A stretch of 64,000 bases of DNA, taken from assembly GCF_014201415.1 (NCBI RefSeq), contig NZ_JACHEH010000007.1:1-64000 (forward strand), read 5' to 3'. The translations under genes and the position numbers were made by a program. This document shows, in pieces, positions 17,749 to 26,000 of this stretch. Each line of letters starts with the position of its first letter. Position 1 is the stretch's first letter. This DNA is from Chelatococcus composti. GTDB taxonomy: Bacteria; Pseudomonadota; Alphaproteobacteria; Rhizobiales; Beijerinckiaceae. The notes beneath the pieces were generated by a model. That model did no database searches, was not told the DNA's origin, and saw nothing but the letters and a program-made list of their open reading frames with translations.

Positions 17749-18198
17749 TCAGATGTGCGCGCCGGGCAGGCGGCTGGCCTGCAGTACCCAGTCCACGAAC
17801 TGTTCTTCGTCGAGTTCGCCTTCCCGGATATCGAGATAGCGAACGTTTTCGTGCTTCGACGGGCCGGGCGGGAGCGGAGCGAGCGCGGCGCCGCGGAAAA
17901 ATGTCACTTTCACGTATTTCGTGAAGCAGCGAAAGCTCAGGAACCAGCCTTGTCCCTCAATGCCGTAGAAGGGCGAGTTCCACTTCACGGCCTTTGTGAT
18001 GCCGGGAACCGACTCCGTGACGAGCGTGTCAAGACGGCGGCCGAGGGCCTGCTTCCAGCCCGGCATGGCCGATATGTAGGCCTGGACGGGCGCATCGCCA
18101 TGGCCCTTCGGGATCTGCGGATTGCCGCCCGCGAGGAGGACGACCCCGCCAGGGCGTGCCACTTCCTGCTTCGCCTTGTCTGTCGAGGGTTTCGTCAT
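17749..18198 (-). CDS. DUF1801-type (YdhG/YjhX-like) protein
   Basis: The 149-residue soluble protein contains the DUF1801 pattern: DAPVQAYISAMPGWKQALGRRLDTLV, then SVPGITKAVKWNSPFYGIEGQGWFLSF, KYVKVTFFRGAAL, and a C-terminal segment ENVRYLDIREGELDEEQFVDWV. The family adopts a small alpha/beta fold related to the iron-chaperone frataxin-like proteins; biochemical role is unknown. The N-terminal 30 residues are basic and flexible. The start at 18198 follows CAGGTG and matches family length. It is the last gene before the metY promoter. Confidence 0.82.
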   Translation of the reverse strand: MTKPSTDKAKQEVARPGGVVLLAGGNPQIPKGHGDAPVQAYISAMPGWKQALGRRLDTLVTESVPGITKAVKWNSPFYGIEGQGWFLSFRCFTKYVKVTFFRGAALAPLPPGPSKHENVRYLDIREGELDEEQFVDWVLQASRLPGAHI

Positions 18199-18419
18199 CC
18201 GTTCACCTGTTGCGGATGTGCGGCGGTCTCGCGTGCCATGCGCGACATGGATGCGCCCGAACTGCGGGGGAGGCATGGATGCGGCTGGCGCGAAGAAACC
18301 CTCGCGCTCTTGCAATCCTGGCGCCAAGCTTGGGCAGTCTGATGATAGCGGCGAAGATCGGCCCGGCAAGAGAGCGCCGGACGAACGATGCCAATCTGCT
18401 GTTCGATGGAACGAACGGC

Positions 18420-19001
18420 TCAGCTCTCGCCCGGCTTGAAGATTGTGCGCTTCTGGAAGCCCCTGTCGGCCATCGCCGGCTTCCTGGCCGAGATGATGCG
18501 CGAGTTGATGCCCTGCCAGCCGATCTCGCCGGACAGGCGGCCGTATTCGATCTTCGGGCAGCGGTTCATCACCACCTTGACGCCCCGCGCCTCGGCCCGC
18601 GCCGCCGCCTCGTCGTTGCGCACGGAAAGCTGCATCCAGATGACCCTGGGCAGCGGCGAGAGGGCGAGGGCCTCGTCCGTCACCGGGCCGGCGGCCTCGG
18701 AATTGCGGAAGATCTCCACCATGTCGACCGGGTGGGGAATGTCCGCGAGCCGGCCATAGACAGTCTTGCCGAGCAGGGTCTGGCCGGCGAGGCCAGGATT
18801 GACGGGAATGACGTCGTAGCCGCGCTCGAGGAGATACTTCATGACGATGTAGCTCGGCCGGGCGGGATTGGCCGAGGCGCCGACGAGCGCGATGGTCTTC
18901 ACGCTCTTCAGGATGTCGCGGATATAGGCATCCGGGTAGTTGTTGTGGTCCACCGGTCCGGTCGCCGCGGCCTGGGCGGAAGAGGGGGCGTTGGGGATCA
19001 T
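18420..19001 (-). CDS. CoA-binding domain protein (YccU-like)
   Basis: The 193-residue protein is essentially one CoA-binding Rossmann domain: KTIALVGASANPARPSYIVMKYLLERGYDVIPVNPG (about 35-70), GKTVYGRLADIPHPVDMVEIFRN and VIWMQLSVRNDEAAARAEARGVKVVMNRCPKIEY. It is the ATP-independent nucleotide-fold part of acyl-CoA synthetases, occurring alone as in E. coli YccU. Ligand and role are not established. It overlaps the upstream crotonase gene by four bases (ATGA), so the two are translationally coupled and may act on the same acyl-CoA. Confidence 0.88.
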   Translation of the reverse strand: MIPNAPSSAQAAATGPVDHNNYPDAYIRDILKSVKTIALVGASANPARPSYIVMKYLLERGYDVIPVNPGLAGQTLLGKTVYGRLADIPHPVDMVEIFRNSEAAGPVTDEALALSPLPRVIWMQLSVRNDEAAARAEARGVKVVMNRCPKIEYGRLSGEIGWQGINSRIISARKPAMADRGFQKRTIFKPGES

Positions 19002-19813
19002 CGGCCCTGCCAGTTCGGTTCGCGTTTCTCGATGAAGGCGCCGATGCCCTCCTCGGCATCGCGCGCCAGCATGTTCTCCACCATCACGGCGCTCGCGTAC
19101 CTGTAGGCCTCGGTCAACCCCATCTCGAGCTGCTCGTAGAAGGCGCGCTTGCCGATCCTGAGCGTCAGCGGCGACTTGGCGGCTATCGTCCGCGCCAGGG
19201 CGAGCGCCGCCGCAAGCGCCTCGCCCTCCGGGACCACGCGGTTGACGAGGCCGAAGCGCGCCGCGTCCTCCGCGCCGACCATCTCGCCCGTCAGCAGCAT
19301 CTCCATGGCATGCTTGCGCGAGAGGTTTCGCGACAGAGCCACCATCGGCGTCGAGCAGAAGAGGCCGATGTGCACGCCCGGCGTGCAGAAGCGCGCCGCA
19401 GCCCCAGCAACCGCGAGGTCGCAGCTCGCCACGAGCTGGCAGCCGGCCGCAGTGGCGACGCCCTCGACGGCGGCGATCACCGGCTGCGGCAGGCGCACGA
19501 TGCGTTCCATCATGGCCGAGCAGGTGGCGAGCACCTCGGTGAAGTAGGCGCGTCCCCGGTCCGGGTCCGCGCGGTGCGCGGTCATCTCCTTGAGATCGTG
19601 CCCGGCAGAGAAGACCGGGCCGGCCGCGGCGATCACGACGGCACGCACGTCCTGCCTGCCGACGATGCCGTCCAGCGCATTGCTGATGGCCGCCATCAGG
19701 GCTTCGCTCAGGCTGTTGCGCGCCTTCGGCCGGTTGAGCGTGAGGAGCGCGATGCCCTCTTCCGGCTCCTCAACAAGGAGCACGGGGCTCTCGGTGGTCG
19801 TCTCGCTCGTCAT
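18998..19813 (-). CDS. crotonase-family protein lacking catalytic glutamates (ECHDC3-like)
   Basis: The 271-residue protein has the crotonase fold: LLTLNRPKARNSLSEALM, the oxyanion segment FSAGHDLKEM, and GVATAAGCQLVASCDLAVAG. In enoyl-CoA hydratases the two acid/base glutamates lie in GGGCELA and QPEI; here the aligned positions are Gln (AGCQL) and Gly (TPGV). The segment HIGLFCSTPMVALSRNLSRKHAMEMLLTGE is typical of the ECHDC3 group, whose reaction is unsettled. CoA binding is expected, but hydration is not. It is translationally coupled to the CoA-binding protein downstream. Confidence 0.87.
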   Translation of the reverse strand: MTSETTTESPVLLVEEPEEGIALLTLNRPKARNSLSEALMAAISNALDGIVGRQDVRAVVIAAAGPVFSAGHDLKEMTAHRADPDRGRAYFTEVLATCSAMMERIVRLPQPVIAAVEGVATAAGCQLVASCDLAVAGAAARFCTPGVHIGLFCSTPMVALSRNLSRKHAMEMLLTGEMVGAEDAARFGLVNRVVPEGEALAAALALARTIAAKSPLTLRIGKRAFYEQLEMGLTEAYRYASAVMVENMLARDAEEGIGAFIEKREPNWQGR

Positions 19814-19939
19814 GCAATCCTCGCCAGGCGCGGGCGCCGAAGGCCGGTTTGCCGATCTGCCCATTGTCGCGGCGTCACGGCATGCTGCAACGTGAGCAAT
19901 ATGGAGGAGATCCAGGAAACGGGAAGGGGGGATGCGCGC

Positions 19940-20383
19940 ATGGCGGCATGGGCAGATCTGCAGCCGGTGATGAGCGTGGCCGAGCTGGAGGCGTTCCTCG
20001 ACAGGGAATTTCCCCAGATCCACGCCGGCGGGCGCGTCTACAGCATCGAGGCGGTGGGGCCGATGTCGGCGCGCCTGCGCTGCGCCTGCGACGAGCGCCA
20101 CATCCGCCCGGGCGGCACGGTGTCAGGGCCGACCATCATGACCCTGGCCGACCTTGCGCTCTACGTCGCCATCCTCGGCGCCATCGGTCCCGTCGGCCTT
20201 GCCGTGACCACGAACCTCTCCTTCAACTTCCTGCGCAAGCCGGCGCCGCGCGATCTGCTGGCCGAGTGCCGCCTGCTCAAGCTCGGCAAGCGCCTGGCCG
20301 TGGGGGAGGTCACGATCTTCTCGGACGGTGAGGGGGAGCCCGTCGCCCACGCCACCGGAACCTATTCCATCCCGCCGCGGTGA
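19940..20383 (+). CDS. PaaI-type hotdog thioesterase
   Basis: The 147-residue single-domain hotdog protein has the PaaI pattern: RHIRPGGTVSGPTIMTLADLALYVAIL, in which the central helix carries the catalytic Asp (LADLAL), then LAVTTNLSFNFLRKPAPRDLLAEC and a final GEPVAHATGTYSIP. The family hydrolyses acyl-CoA thioesters in the cytosol. The start at 19940 is preferred because of AAGGGGGG upstream; an ATG at 19901 would add 13 residues. It is divergent from the crotonase gene (127 bp), in keeping with a small acyl-CoA neighbourhood. Confidence 0.88.
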   Translation: MAAWADLQPVMSVAELEAFLDREFPQIHAGGRVYSIEAVGPMSARLRCACDERHIRPGGTVSGPTIMTLADLALYVAILGAIGPVGLAVTTNLSFNFLRKPAPRDLLAECRLLKLGKRLAVGEVTIFSDGEGEPVAHATGTYSIPPR

Positions 20384-20391
20384 AGAAAAGT

Positions 20392-20409
20392 GCGGTATCA
20401 TGATACCGC
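20392..20409. repeat. perfect 18-bp palindrome, candidate operator
   Basis: GCGGTATCATGATACCGC is perfectly self-complementary and begins nine bases after the thioesterase stop. It lies in the AT-rich part of the spacer before rplM, about 60 bp upstream of the predicted rplM -35 box. A terminator is less likely because the nearest T-run is some 15 bases beyond it. A dimeric regulator site is plausible. Confidence 0.5.
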
Positions 20410-20466
20410 TATTGATAAGTCATTGTTTTTTCTTGATTTGTTTGTGCCTTCTTCGCGCGGATGCGC

Positions 20467-20495
20467 TTGACGAAGGCGCGCGCCTCATGTAGAGC
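20467..20495 (+). promoter_or_regulatory. predicted rplM-rpsI promoter
   Basis: TTGACG (20467-20472) and TAGAGC (20490-20495) are separated by 17 bp. The -35 box is near consensus. The roughly 85-base leader before rplM contains GC-rich complementary segments around 20510-20535 that could form a regulatory hairpin, but I see no defined ribosomal-protein leader motif. Confidence 0.45.
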
Positions 20496-20585
20496 ACGCC
20501 CACCTTGAGCGGCGCTGCCCTGTGCGGCGCCGTTGCAGTGTTCCCGCGGGGCCGCAAGGTCTCCGCTTCATCTCGGAAGAGACCC

Positions 20586-21050
20586 ATGAAGACCTATTCG
20601 GCAAAGCCGGCCGACGTCGAGAAGAAGTGGGTGCTCATCGATGCGAAGGGCCTCGTCGTCGGCCGCCTCGCCTCGATCGTGGCCATGCGCCTGCGTGGCA
20701 AGCACAAGCCCACCTACACGCCTCACGTCGACTGCGGTGACAACGTCATCGTGATCAACGCGGACAAGGTGGTGTTCACCGGCCGCAAGCGTGAGCAGAA
20801 GGTGTACTACCACCACACCGGCTATCCGGGTGGCATCAAGGCGCGTACCGCCAAGTTCATCCTCGAGGGCCGCTTCCCCGAGCGCGTCGTCGAGAAGGCG
20901 GTGGAGCGCATGCTCCCGCGCGGCCCGCTCGGCCGCAAGCAGCTCGGCAACCTGCGCGTCTACCGCGGCTCGGAGCACCCGCACGAGGCCCAGCAGCCTG
21001 AGGTGCTGAATGTCGCCGCGCTCAATTCGAAGAACGTGAGGAGCGCCTGA
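20586..21050 (+). CDS. rplM: 50S ribosomal protein L13
   Basis: The 154-residue protein starts [20 protein letters not shown] and carries the L13 landmarks [39 protein letters not shown] and [27 protein letters not shown]. It is part of the large ribosomal subunit, where it binds 23S rRNA early in assembly. Length is normal for alphaproteobacteria. It is separated by two bases from rpsI, the near-universal rplM-rpsI operon. Confidence 0.98.
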   Translation: MKTYSAKPADVEKKWVLIDAKGLVVGRLASIVAMRLRGKHKPTYTPHVDCGDNVIVINADKVVFTGRKREQKVYYHHTGYPGGIKARTAKFILEGRFPERVVEKAVERMLPRGPLGRKQLGNLRVYRGSEHPHEAQQPEVLNVAALNSKNVRSA

Positions 21051-21052
21051 TC

Positions 21053-21535
21053 ATGGCCGAGACCCTCCAGAGCCTTTCCGATCTCGGCCAGGCGGTCGCC
21101 CCGCAGGCCGCGCCCGAGGCGCCCGTGCACGTGCAGAAGCTCGACAGCCTCGGCCGCGCCTACGCAACCGGCAAGCGCAAGGACGCCATCGCCCGCGTGT
21201 GGATCAAGCCCGGCTCGGGCAAGATCGTCATCAACGGTCGCGACCTTGATGTGTACTTCGCCCGTCCGGTGCTGCGCATGATCCTGCAGCAGCCGCTGGT
21301 GCTGACGCAGCGCGTCGGCCAGTATGACGTCATGGTCAACGTCAGCGGCGGCGGCCTCTCGGGCCAGGCCGGCGCGGTGCGCCACGGCCTCGCCAAGGCG
21401 CTGACCTACTACGAGCCGGAGCTGCGCGGCATCCTGAAGAAGCAGGGCTTCCTCACCCGCGACAGCCGCGTTGTCGAGCGCAAGAAGTACGGCCGCGCCA
21501 AGGCCCGCCGTTCCTTCCAGTTCTCCAAGCGCTGA
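21053..21535 (+). CDS. rpsI: 30S ribosomal protein S9
   Basis: The 160-residue protein has the S9 core: [52 protein letters not shown] and the basic tail [23 protein letters not shown], whose terminal Lys-Arg reaches the P-site tRNA. An N-terminal extension of about 35 residues, rich in Ala and Pro, is common in alphaproteobacteria. It follows rplM and precedes a strong terminator. Confidence 0.98.
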   Translation: MAETLQSLSDLGQAVAPQAAPEAPVHVQKLDSLGRAYATGKRKDAIARVWIKPGSGKIVINGRDLDVYFARPVLRMILQQPLVLTQRVGQYDVMVNVSGGGLSGQAGAVRHGLAKALTYYEPELRGILKKQGFLTRDSRVVERKKYGRAKARRSFQFSKR

Positions 21536-21557
21536 TCACGCATCCCGCCTTTCAGGC

Positions 21558-21590
21558 AAAAGGGCGGCCTCCGGGCCGCCCTTTTGTTTT
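21558..21590 (+). terminator. bidirectional terminator between rpsI and the convergent gene
   Basis: Perfect 12-bp arms (AAAAGGGCGGCC and GGCCGCCCTTTT) enclose the loop TCCG, followed by GTTTT. The A-run on the left arm gives a T-run on the other strand, so it can end transcription from both rpsI and the convergent gene at 21611-21952. Confidence 0.93.
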
Positions 21591-21610
21591 GGCGCCCGGC
21601 TGCGCGAATC

Positions 21611-21952
21611 CTATCGCCTCTTCGCCGGCGGCCCCATCCCCATGGCGTTGACCACCTCCTGCGGCACCCGGTAGTCGCGGTAGAGCTGGGCGCCACAGCG
21701 CAAGCCGCAGGCCTCGCGCTGGATCACGAGGTGCCACAGCGCCGTGCCGGCCTGCCGTACCAGCAGCTTGCGGTCTGCGCCGACGTTTTTTCCCGCATCG
21801 AAGGCCTCGATGGCGGCGAGGGCTGTCTCCAGTGCCCGTCCCAGCCGGCCGAGGGCCGAGGCGCTCTCCTGCAGCATCTCGTGCTGCAGGGCGTCATAGG
21901 CCATGCCGGCGGGGTCGTTGCGCGAGGAGAGGCGAGGGGGACGCAGGCTCAT
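21611..21952 (-). CDS. conserved small protein, possibly DUF6665-type
   Basis: The 113-residue soluble, mostly helical protein has ALQHEMLQESASALGRLGRALETALAAIEAF in the first half, then LVRQAGTALWHLVIQREACGLR and a conserved-looking tail YRDYRVPQEVVNAMGMGPP. I associate the pattern with small alphaproteobacterial proteins of unknown function (DUF6665), with limited certainty. No signal peptide or catalytic motif is visible. It is transcribed with the rhodanese gene 33 bp upstream. Confidence 0.7.
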   Translation of the reverse strand: MSLRPPRLSSRNDPAGMAYDALQHEMLQESASALGRLGRALETALAAIEAFDAGKNVGADRKLLVRQAGTALWHLVIQREACGLRCGAQLYRDYRVPQEVVNAMGMGPPAKRR

Positions 21953-21985
21953 GGGAGCAGCGGGCCGGACAGCTTCATCGGCGGA

Positions 21986-22426
21986 TCACTTTGCGGCGTC
22001 GCCTGCGGCGACCGGCCGCTTCTCCCGCGGCTCGACACGCACGGTCGGTCCGCCGGCCTCACGCCAGGCGGCGAAGCCACCGCCGACATGGGCGACGGGC
22101 TTCAGCCCCATCCGCGCAGCCGTCGCCGCGCCGAGGGCCGAGCGCCACCCGCCGGCGCAGAAGAAGACGAAGCGCTTGTCCTGCGAGAAGACGGACTTGT
22201 GATAGGGGCTTTCCGGGTCGATCCAGAACTCCAGCATGCCGCGCGGGCAATGGAAGGCGCCCGGAATGGTGCCCTCGCGCTCCAGCTCGCGCGGGTCGCG
22301 CAGATCGACGAAGACTACGTCGTCGCGACCGTGGAGGGCGATGGCAGCCGGCGCGTCGAGGGTTTCGATCGTGCGCTCGGCCTCGGCGAGCAGCTGCTTG
22401 TAACCCGTGGTGATGTTCTGCGGCAT
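21986..22426 (-). CDS. rhodanese-like domain protein
   Basis: The 146-residue single-domain rhodanese has VFVDLRDPRELEREGTIPGAFHCPRG, then the active-site cysteine in FVFFCAGGWRSALGA and the closing VAHVGGGFAAWREAGGPT. The six-residue loop starting at Cys resembles sulfurtransferase-type rhodaneses, which carry persulfide sulfur. It has no signal peptide and so acts in the cytosol. It is divergent from the DUF599 gene and paired with the small gene downstream. Confidence 0.9.
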   Translation of the reverse strand: MPQNITTGYKQLLAEAERTIETLDAPAAIALHGRDDVVFVDLRDPRELEREGTIPGAFHCPRGMLEFWIDPESPYHKSVFSQDKRFVFFCAGGWRSALGAATAARMGLKPVAHVGGGFAAWREAGGPTVRVEPREKRPVAAGDAAK

Positions 22427-22571
22427 CGTCTCGTTCCTCCCTTGCCCGGGCCCGGCGCGGCCATGCTAGCGCGACAGCCTCTTCCTTGGGGAGAGTGCGC
22501 GGCACCGATTGTTCCCACACCAGCCCTCGGGCACGATGAGCATGGTTGGTCGTTATCATGTGGGGGCACGC

Positions 22572-23270
22572 GTGGAGGTTTTCAGTCTGGCGGATTATAT
22601 CGCCCTCGGCTTCTTCCTGGCGGCCTGGATCGGCTACAAGATCCTCGTTGAGCACTCGCGCTGGGCCGACCAGAGTCTCAACGTGATGATGAACAACTAT
22701 CGCCACGTCTGGATGGCGCGGATGCTCGAGCGCGAGTTGCGCATCATCGACACGACCATCATGGCGACGCTGCAGAACGGCACCGCCTTCTTCGCCTCCA
22801 CCTCGCTCATCGTCATCGGCGGCGCGCTCGCCCTGCTGCGCTCGACGGACGAGGTGCTCAACCTTGTGGCCGACCTGCCGCTCGGCATCGAGACGACGCG
22901 TTTCGCCTGGGAGCTGAAGGTCATCGGCCTCGTCGCCATCTTCGGCTATGCCTTCTTCAAGTTTTCCTGGTCCTACCGCCTGTTCAACTACGCAGCCATC
23001 CTCATCGGCGCGACGCCCATGGTGGAGAAGGGCCACGCGCCGGATGCCCAGGCGCGGGCGGCCGCGGCGCGGGCAGGGCAGATGGCGGTGGTCGCCGGGC
23101 GGCACTTCAACCGCGGCCAGCGCGCCTTCTTCTTCGCGCTCGCCTATCTCGGCTGGTTCCTGAGCCCCTATCTCTTTTTCCTCACGACGGCCGCGGTGCT
23201 TTTCGTGATGGCGCGGCGCCAGTTCGCGTCCGAGGCGCGGGCGGCCCTCGATGTGCAGCATCGCGATTGA
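22572..23270 (+). CDS. DUF599 family membrane protein
   Basis: The 232-residue integral membrane protein has four hydrophobic segments: LADYIALGFFLAAWIGYKIL near the start, FFASTSLIVIGGALALL, LKVIGLVAIFGYAFFKFSWSYRLFNY, and FFFALAYLGWFLSPYLFFLTTAAVLFV. The conserved WSYRLFNYAA and GQRAFFFALAYLGW blocks identify DUF599. Function is unknown. I chose a GTG start because GGGGG lies seven bases upstream and the resulting N-terminus matches the usual start just before the first helix; upstream ATG codons at 22509, 22536 and 22542 lack ribosome-binding sites. Confidence 0.82.
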   Translation: MEVFSLADYIALGFFLAAWIGYKILVEHSRWADQSLNVMMNNYRHVWMARMLERELRIIDTTIMATLQNGTAFFASTSLIVIGGALALLRSTDEVLNLVADLPLGIETTRFAWELKVIGLVAIFGYAFFKFSWSYRLFNYAAILIGATPMVEKGHAPDAQARAAAARAGQMAVVAGRHFNRGQRAFFFALAYLGWFLSPYLFFLTTAAVLFVMARRQFASEARAALDVQHRD

Positions 23271-23302
23271 CGCGCCCGGCAGGAAGGGGCAGGCAGGGAC
23301 GC

Positions 23303-23578
23303 ATGACAGCCGACGCGACCCGCGACGACCAGATCGCCGCCCTCATGCTCTCGCTCGCCGCCCGATGCGGGCCCGGAAAGACGCTGGACCCGACCGAGGT
23401 GGCTCGCGCCTACGCGGGTTCGCATCCGGATGCCTGGGGCCCGCTGATGCAGCCCATCCGGCGCATTGCCGTCGCGCTCGCGCACGAGGGGCGGCTCGTC
23501 ATCTACCGCAAGGGCAAGCCGGTCGACCCCGACGACTTCCGCGGCATCTACCGGATCGGCCTGCCGCATGTGGAGTGA
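23303..23578 (+). CDS. DUF3253 domain protein
   Basis: The 91-residue small protein has the predicted winged-helix pattern of DUF3253: DDQIAALMLSLAARCGPGKTLDPTEVARAY, WGPLMQPIRRIAVALAHEGRLVIYRKGKPVDPDDFRGIYRIGLP. A winged-helix fold could bind DNA, but the family has no known function. It begins 32 bp after the DUF599 gene, likely in the same transcript, and its stop lies seven bases before the convergent YdcF-like gene. Confidence 0.85.
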   Translation: MTADATRDDQIAALMLSLAARCGPGKTLDPTEVARAYAGSHPDAWGPLMQPIRRIAVALAHEGRLVIYRKGKPVDPDDFRGIYRIGLPHVE

Positions 23579-23584
23579 GGCTGC

Positions 23585-24373
23585 TCAGGCGCCCGGCAGC
23601 AGCCGCTGCGTGTAGCCCATCAGGCGGTAGGCGAGAAGGCCGATCCATTCCTTGGTGGAGAGGTCCGCAAGGCGCAGCCCCTCCGAGACGGCGAAGAAGG
23701 GGCGAAAGAAGTCGCTCGCCTTGCCATCGGCATGAAAGTCCACGGGGTAGGGCACGACGTTGAAGCCCACGGCTTCGAAACAGCCGACGGCCCGCGGCAT
23801 ATGATAGGCCGAGGTCACGAGCAGCCAGCGTTCGCCCGGCTGCGGCTCGACCAGGTCGCGGGTAAAGAGCGCGTTTTCCCGCGTGTTGCGGGAGCGGTCC
23901 TCGTAAAGGACGTTCTCCTCCCGCATGCCGACCGAGGTGAACAGCGCCCGCGCCACGTCAGCCTCGGTGTATCCCTCGTCCATGAGGCTGGCGGAGCCGC
24001 CGGTGAAGACGATGCGGGCCTCCGGCAGGCGGCGCGCGAGCTCCATCGCCGCCGTCATGCGCGCGGCCGCATCGGTGAACTTGACCTGGCCGTGCTTCAT
24101 GCCCACGGCGCCGCCGAGCACGATGACACCGGCGATGGACCCGTCATCAAGACTCTGCACGGGCGCAAAGCGGTCCTCGAGCAGCCGCATCGAGAAGCGG
24201 GAGAGCGGCGTGGTGCCGACGATCAGGATCCCGAGGATGCCGACGGCGGCGATGGCGCGGCCGAGGCGGTGCCGGCCCGAGACCAGGAGCGCCAGCCCCG
24301 CGAGCGAGATCACCGCCAGCAGGTTGCTCGGTGTGGCAAAGAACCAGAAGATTTTCGAGAGATAGAAGAACAT
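23585..24373 (-). CDS. YdcF/ElyC-like DUF218 membrane protein
   Basis: The 262-residue protein has two N-terminal membrane helices (about 5-32 and 38-55) and a periplasmic DUF218 domain: GVIVLGGAVGM, RIVFTGGSASLMDEGYTEADVARALF, VLYEDRSRNTRENALFTRD and LLVTSAYHMPRAVGCFEAVGF. This arrangement matches ElyC/YdcF proteins, linked in E. coli to envelope integrity and undecaprenyl carrier use; the catalytic role is not fixed. It is followed by the LprI-like gene upstream in the same direction (18 bp), suggesting an envelope-related pair. Confidence 0.87.
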   Translation of the reverse strand: MFFYLSKIFWFFATPSNLLAVISLAGLALLVSGRHRLGRAIAAVGILGILIVGTTPLSRFSMRLLEDRFAPVQSLDDGSIAGVIVLGGAVGMKHGQVKFTDAAARMTAAMELARRLPEARIVFTGGSASLMDEGYTEADVARALFTSVGMREENVLYEDRSRNTRENALFTRDLVEPQPGERWLLVTSAYHMPRAVGCFEAVGFNVVPYPVDFHADGKASDFFRPFFAVSEGLRLADLSTKEWIGLLAYRLMGYTQRLLPGA

Positions 24374-24391
24374 CGCCGCCCGTGTTCCTGC

Positions 24392-24922
24392 TCAACGCCC
24401 CGAGTTCAGCCGCCGCAACAGCCGCTCCACATGGATCGTGCGTTCGGCCACTTCCCTCAGCTCGCAGCCCGCCTCGAACATTGCCGCGCGCGGAGAGTCC
24501 GGAAATGCCTGCGAGATGAAGCGGCAGTTGAGCTGCGCATAGTGCTCCCACGCCTGCTGCACGGCGGTGAAACGGGCGCGCGCCGCTTCGTCGAGCTTCT
24601 CGTCGAGGGCAGCGATGGCCTCGGCCATGCGTTCGCGCCAGACGGCCACCTCGCGCCGCGAGCACGCGATCTCGGCCTCGCGGCGGTCGCCGCCGTCGAG
24701 CCGCGCACAGACGAGCGCGATGGAGCCGATGCACGCCGACGGCGCACGGTCGCTTTCGCCGAGGCATTTCGCCATCGCGTCCCGATCCGCGGCGGAGACA
24801 GTCTCGGCAGTTGCGGCCCATGTCGCCGGCGGGGTGGCCGTCAGCGCGGTGATGAGGGACATTAGCAGGCAGGCCAGCCGGAGCAGGGCAGGGCACGGCT
24901 TTGAGCGAAGGGGCAACGGCAT
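24392..24922 (-). CDS. LprI-like (DUF1311) secreted protein
   Basis: The 176-residue precursor has a signal peptide (1-36, ending TWAA). The mature part has spaced cysteines (CLGES, CIGSIALVC, EIACSRREVAVW) and a helical C-terminus with CRFISQAFPDSPRAAMFEAGCELREVAERTIHVERL. This agrees with the lysozyme-inhibitor LprI / DUF1311 group, named after a mycobacterial lipoprotein. Inhibitor activity is not shown for most members. The ribosome-binding site is weak. Bases 24923-25109 upstream hold no other gene. Confidence 0.72.
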   Translation of the reverse strand: MPLPLRSKPCPALLRLACLLMSLITALTATPPATWAATAETVSAADRDAMAKCLGESDRAPSACIGSIALVCARLDGGDRREAEIACSRREVAVWRERMAEAIAALDEKLDEAARARFTAVQQAWEHYAQLNCRFISQAFPDSPRAAMFEAGCELREVAERTIHVERLLRRLNSGR

Positions 24923-25109
24923 CGGACGGTTCCAGCGCACACCGAAGGCACCGCAAGAGCGACCCTCTGGCCGGAAGCGGCACCCGGCAGCCCTGTTTAC
25001 GAGGCTCGCGGTGCCAGTCGGGTCTTGTGTCGTCGCCAAGATCACGGCCCCTCCCAGCCGCCCCGACAGTGACCAGCGTGGCAAGGGAACGGCAAACGCG
25101 CGTTCCCTC

Positions 25110-25946
25110 TCACGCGGCCTTGTCCCAGGCGGGAGCCCAGGAGGGGTCGATCATCCGCCCGTCGGGGCGCGCGAGGGCATGGATGCGCGCCATCTCGTCC
25201 TCGTCGAGCGTGAAGTCGAAGATGGCGATGTTCTCGGCGATGCGCTCGCGGTTGGTTGACTTCGGAATGGCGACCACACCCGGCTGCTGCACGTGCCAGC
25301 GCAGCACCACCTGGGCGGGAGTCTTGCCGTGCCGCTCGGCAATTTCGAGCACCGTGCGCTCGCTGAGCAGCTGGCCGCGCCCAAGCGGGCAGTAGGAGGT
25401 GAAGGCGAGGCCGTGGCGGCGGCACGCCTCGAGCACCTTCGACTGGTCGAGATAGGGGTGATATTCGCACTGGTTGGCCACCAGCGGCTCGTCGGAGCGC
25501 GCCACCGCCTCGTCCAGCAGCGCGACGGGGAAGTTGGAGACACCGATGTGGCGTGTGAGGCCGTCGCGCTTCGCCCGGCCGAGGGCCTTGATGGTTTCCT
25601 TCAGCGGGATGTTGGCGTTCGGCCAGTGGATGAGCAGCAGGTCGACATTGTCGAGGCCGAGGCGACGCAGGCTCGCCTCGGCCGAGCGCAGCACGTTGCT
25701 CTCGGACAGATCCTCGTACCAGACCTTCGTCGTCACGAAGAGTTCGTCACGGCGGATGCCGGAGGCACGGATGCCCTGGCCCACCGCCTCCTCGTTGCCG
25801 TAGCGGGCGGCGGTGTCAATGTGACGATAGCCCGCCTCGATGGCCCACTGGACGGCGGCGATGCAGGAATCGTCCGTTGCTTCCCACGTGCCGAGCCCGA
25901 GAGCGGGTATGGCGGCACCGTTTGCTTCGACGAGCGGAGCGGTCAT
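25110..25946 (-). CDS. aldo/keto reductase (AKR5-like)
   Basis: The 278-residue NADPH-dependent reductase is a TIM barrel with an intact catalytic tetrad: D44 (HIDTA), Y49 (RYGNE), K74 (VTTKVW) and H107 (LLIHWP). The cofactor-binding IPKSTNRERIAEN region is near the C-terminus. It is closest in pattern to 2,5-diketo-gluconate reductase/methylglyoxal reductase-type enzymes (GLGTWEATDD, GVSNFPVALLDEA, NQCEYHPYLDQ). It probably detoxifies reactive aldehydes in the cytosol; the substrate is unknown. It stands alone. Confidence 0.92.
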   Translation of the reverse strand: MTAPLVEANGAAIPALGLGTWEATDDSCIAAVQWAIEAGYRHIDTAARYGNEEAVGQGIRASGIRRDELFVTTKVWYEDLSESNVLRSAEASLRRLGLDNVDLLLIHWPNANIPLKETIKALGRAKRDGLTRHIGVSNFPVALLDEAVARSDEPLVANQCEYHPYLDQSKVLEACRRHGLAFTSYCPLGRGQLLSERTVLEIAERHGKTPAQVVLRWHVQQPGVVAIPKSTNRERIAENIAIFDFTLDEDEMARIHALARPDGRMIDPSWAPAWDKAA

Positions 25947-26000
25947 GCAGGTGTCCTCGTTCGTTCGGAAGTTGGTTGCGAGCCTGGCCGCAGGCGTGCG

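Noticed and set aside
20392-20435. Palindrome plus later T-run as an intrinsic terminator
   Set aside because: The T-run begins about 15 bases after the hairpin, too far for standard intrinsic termination.
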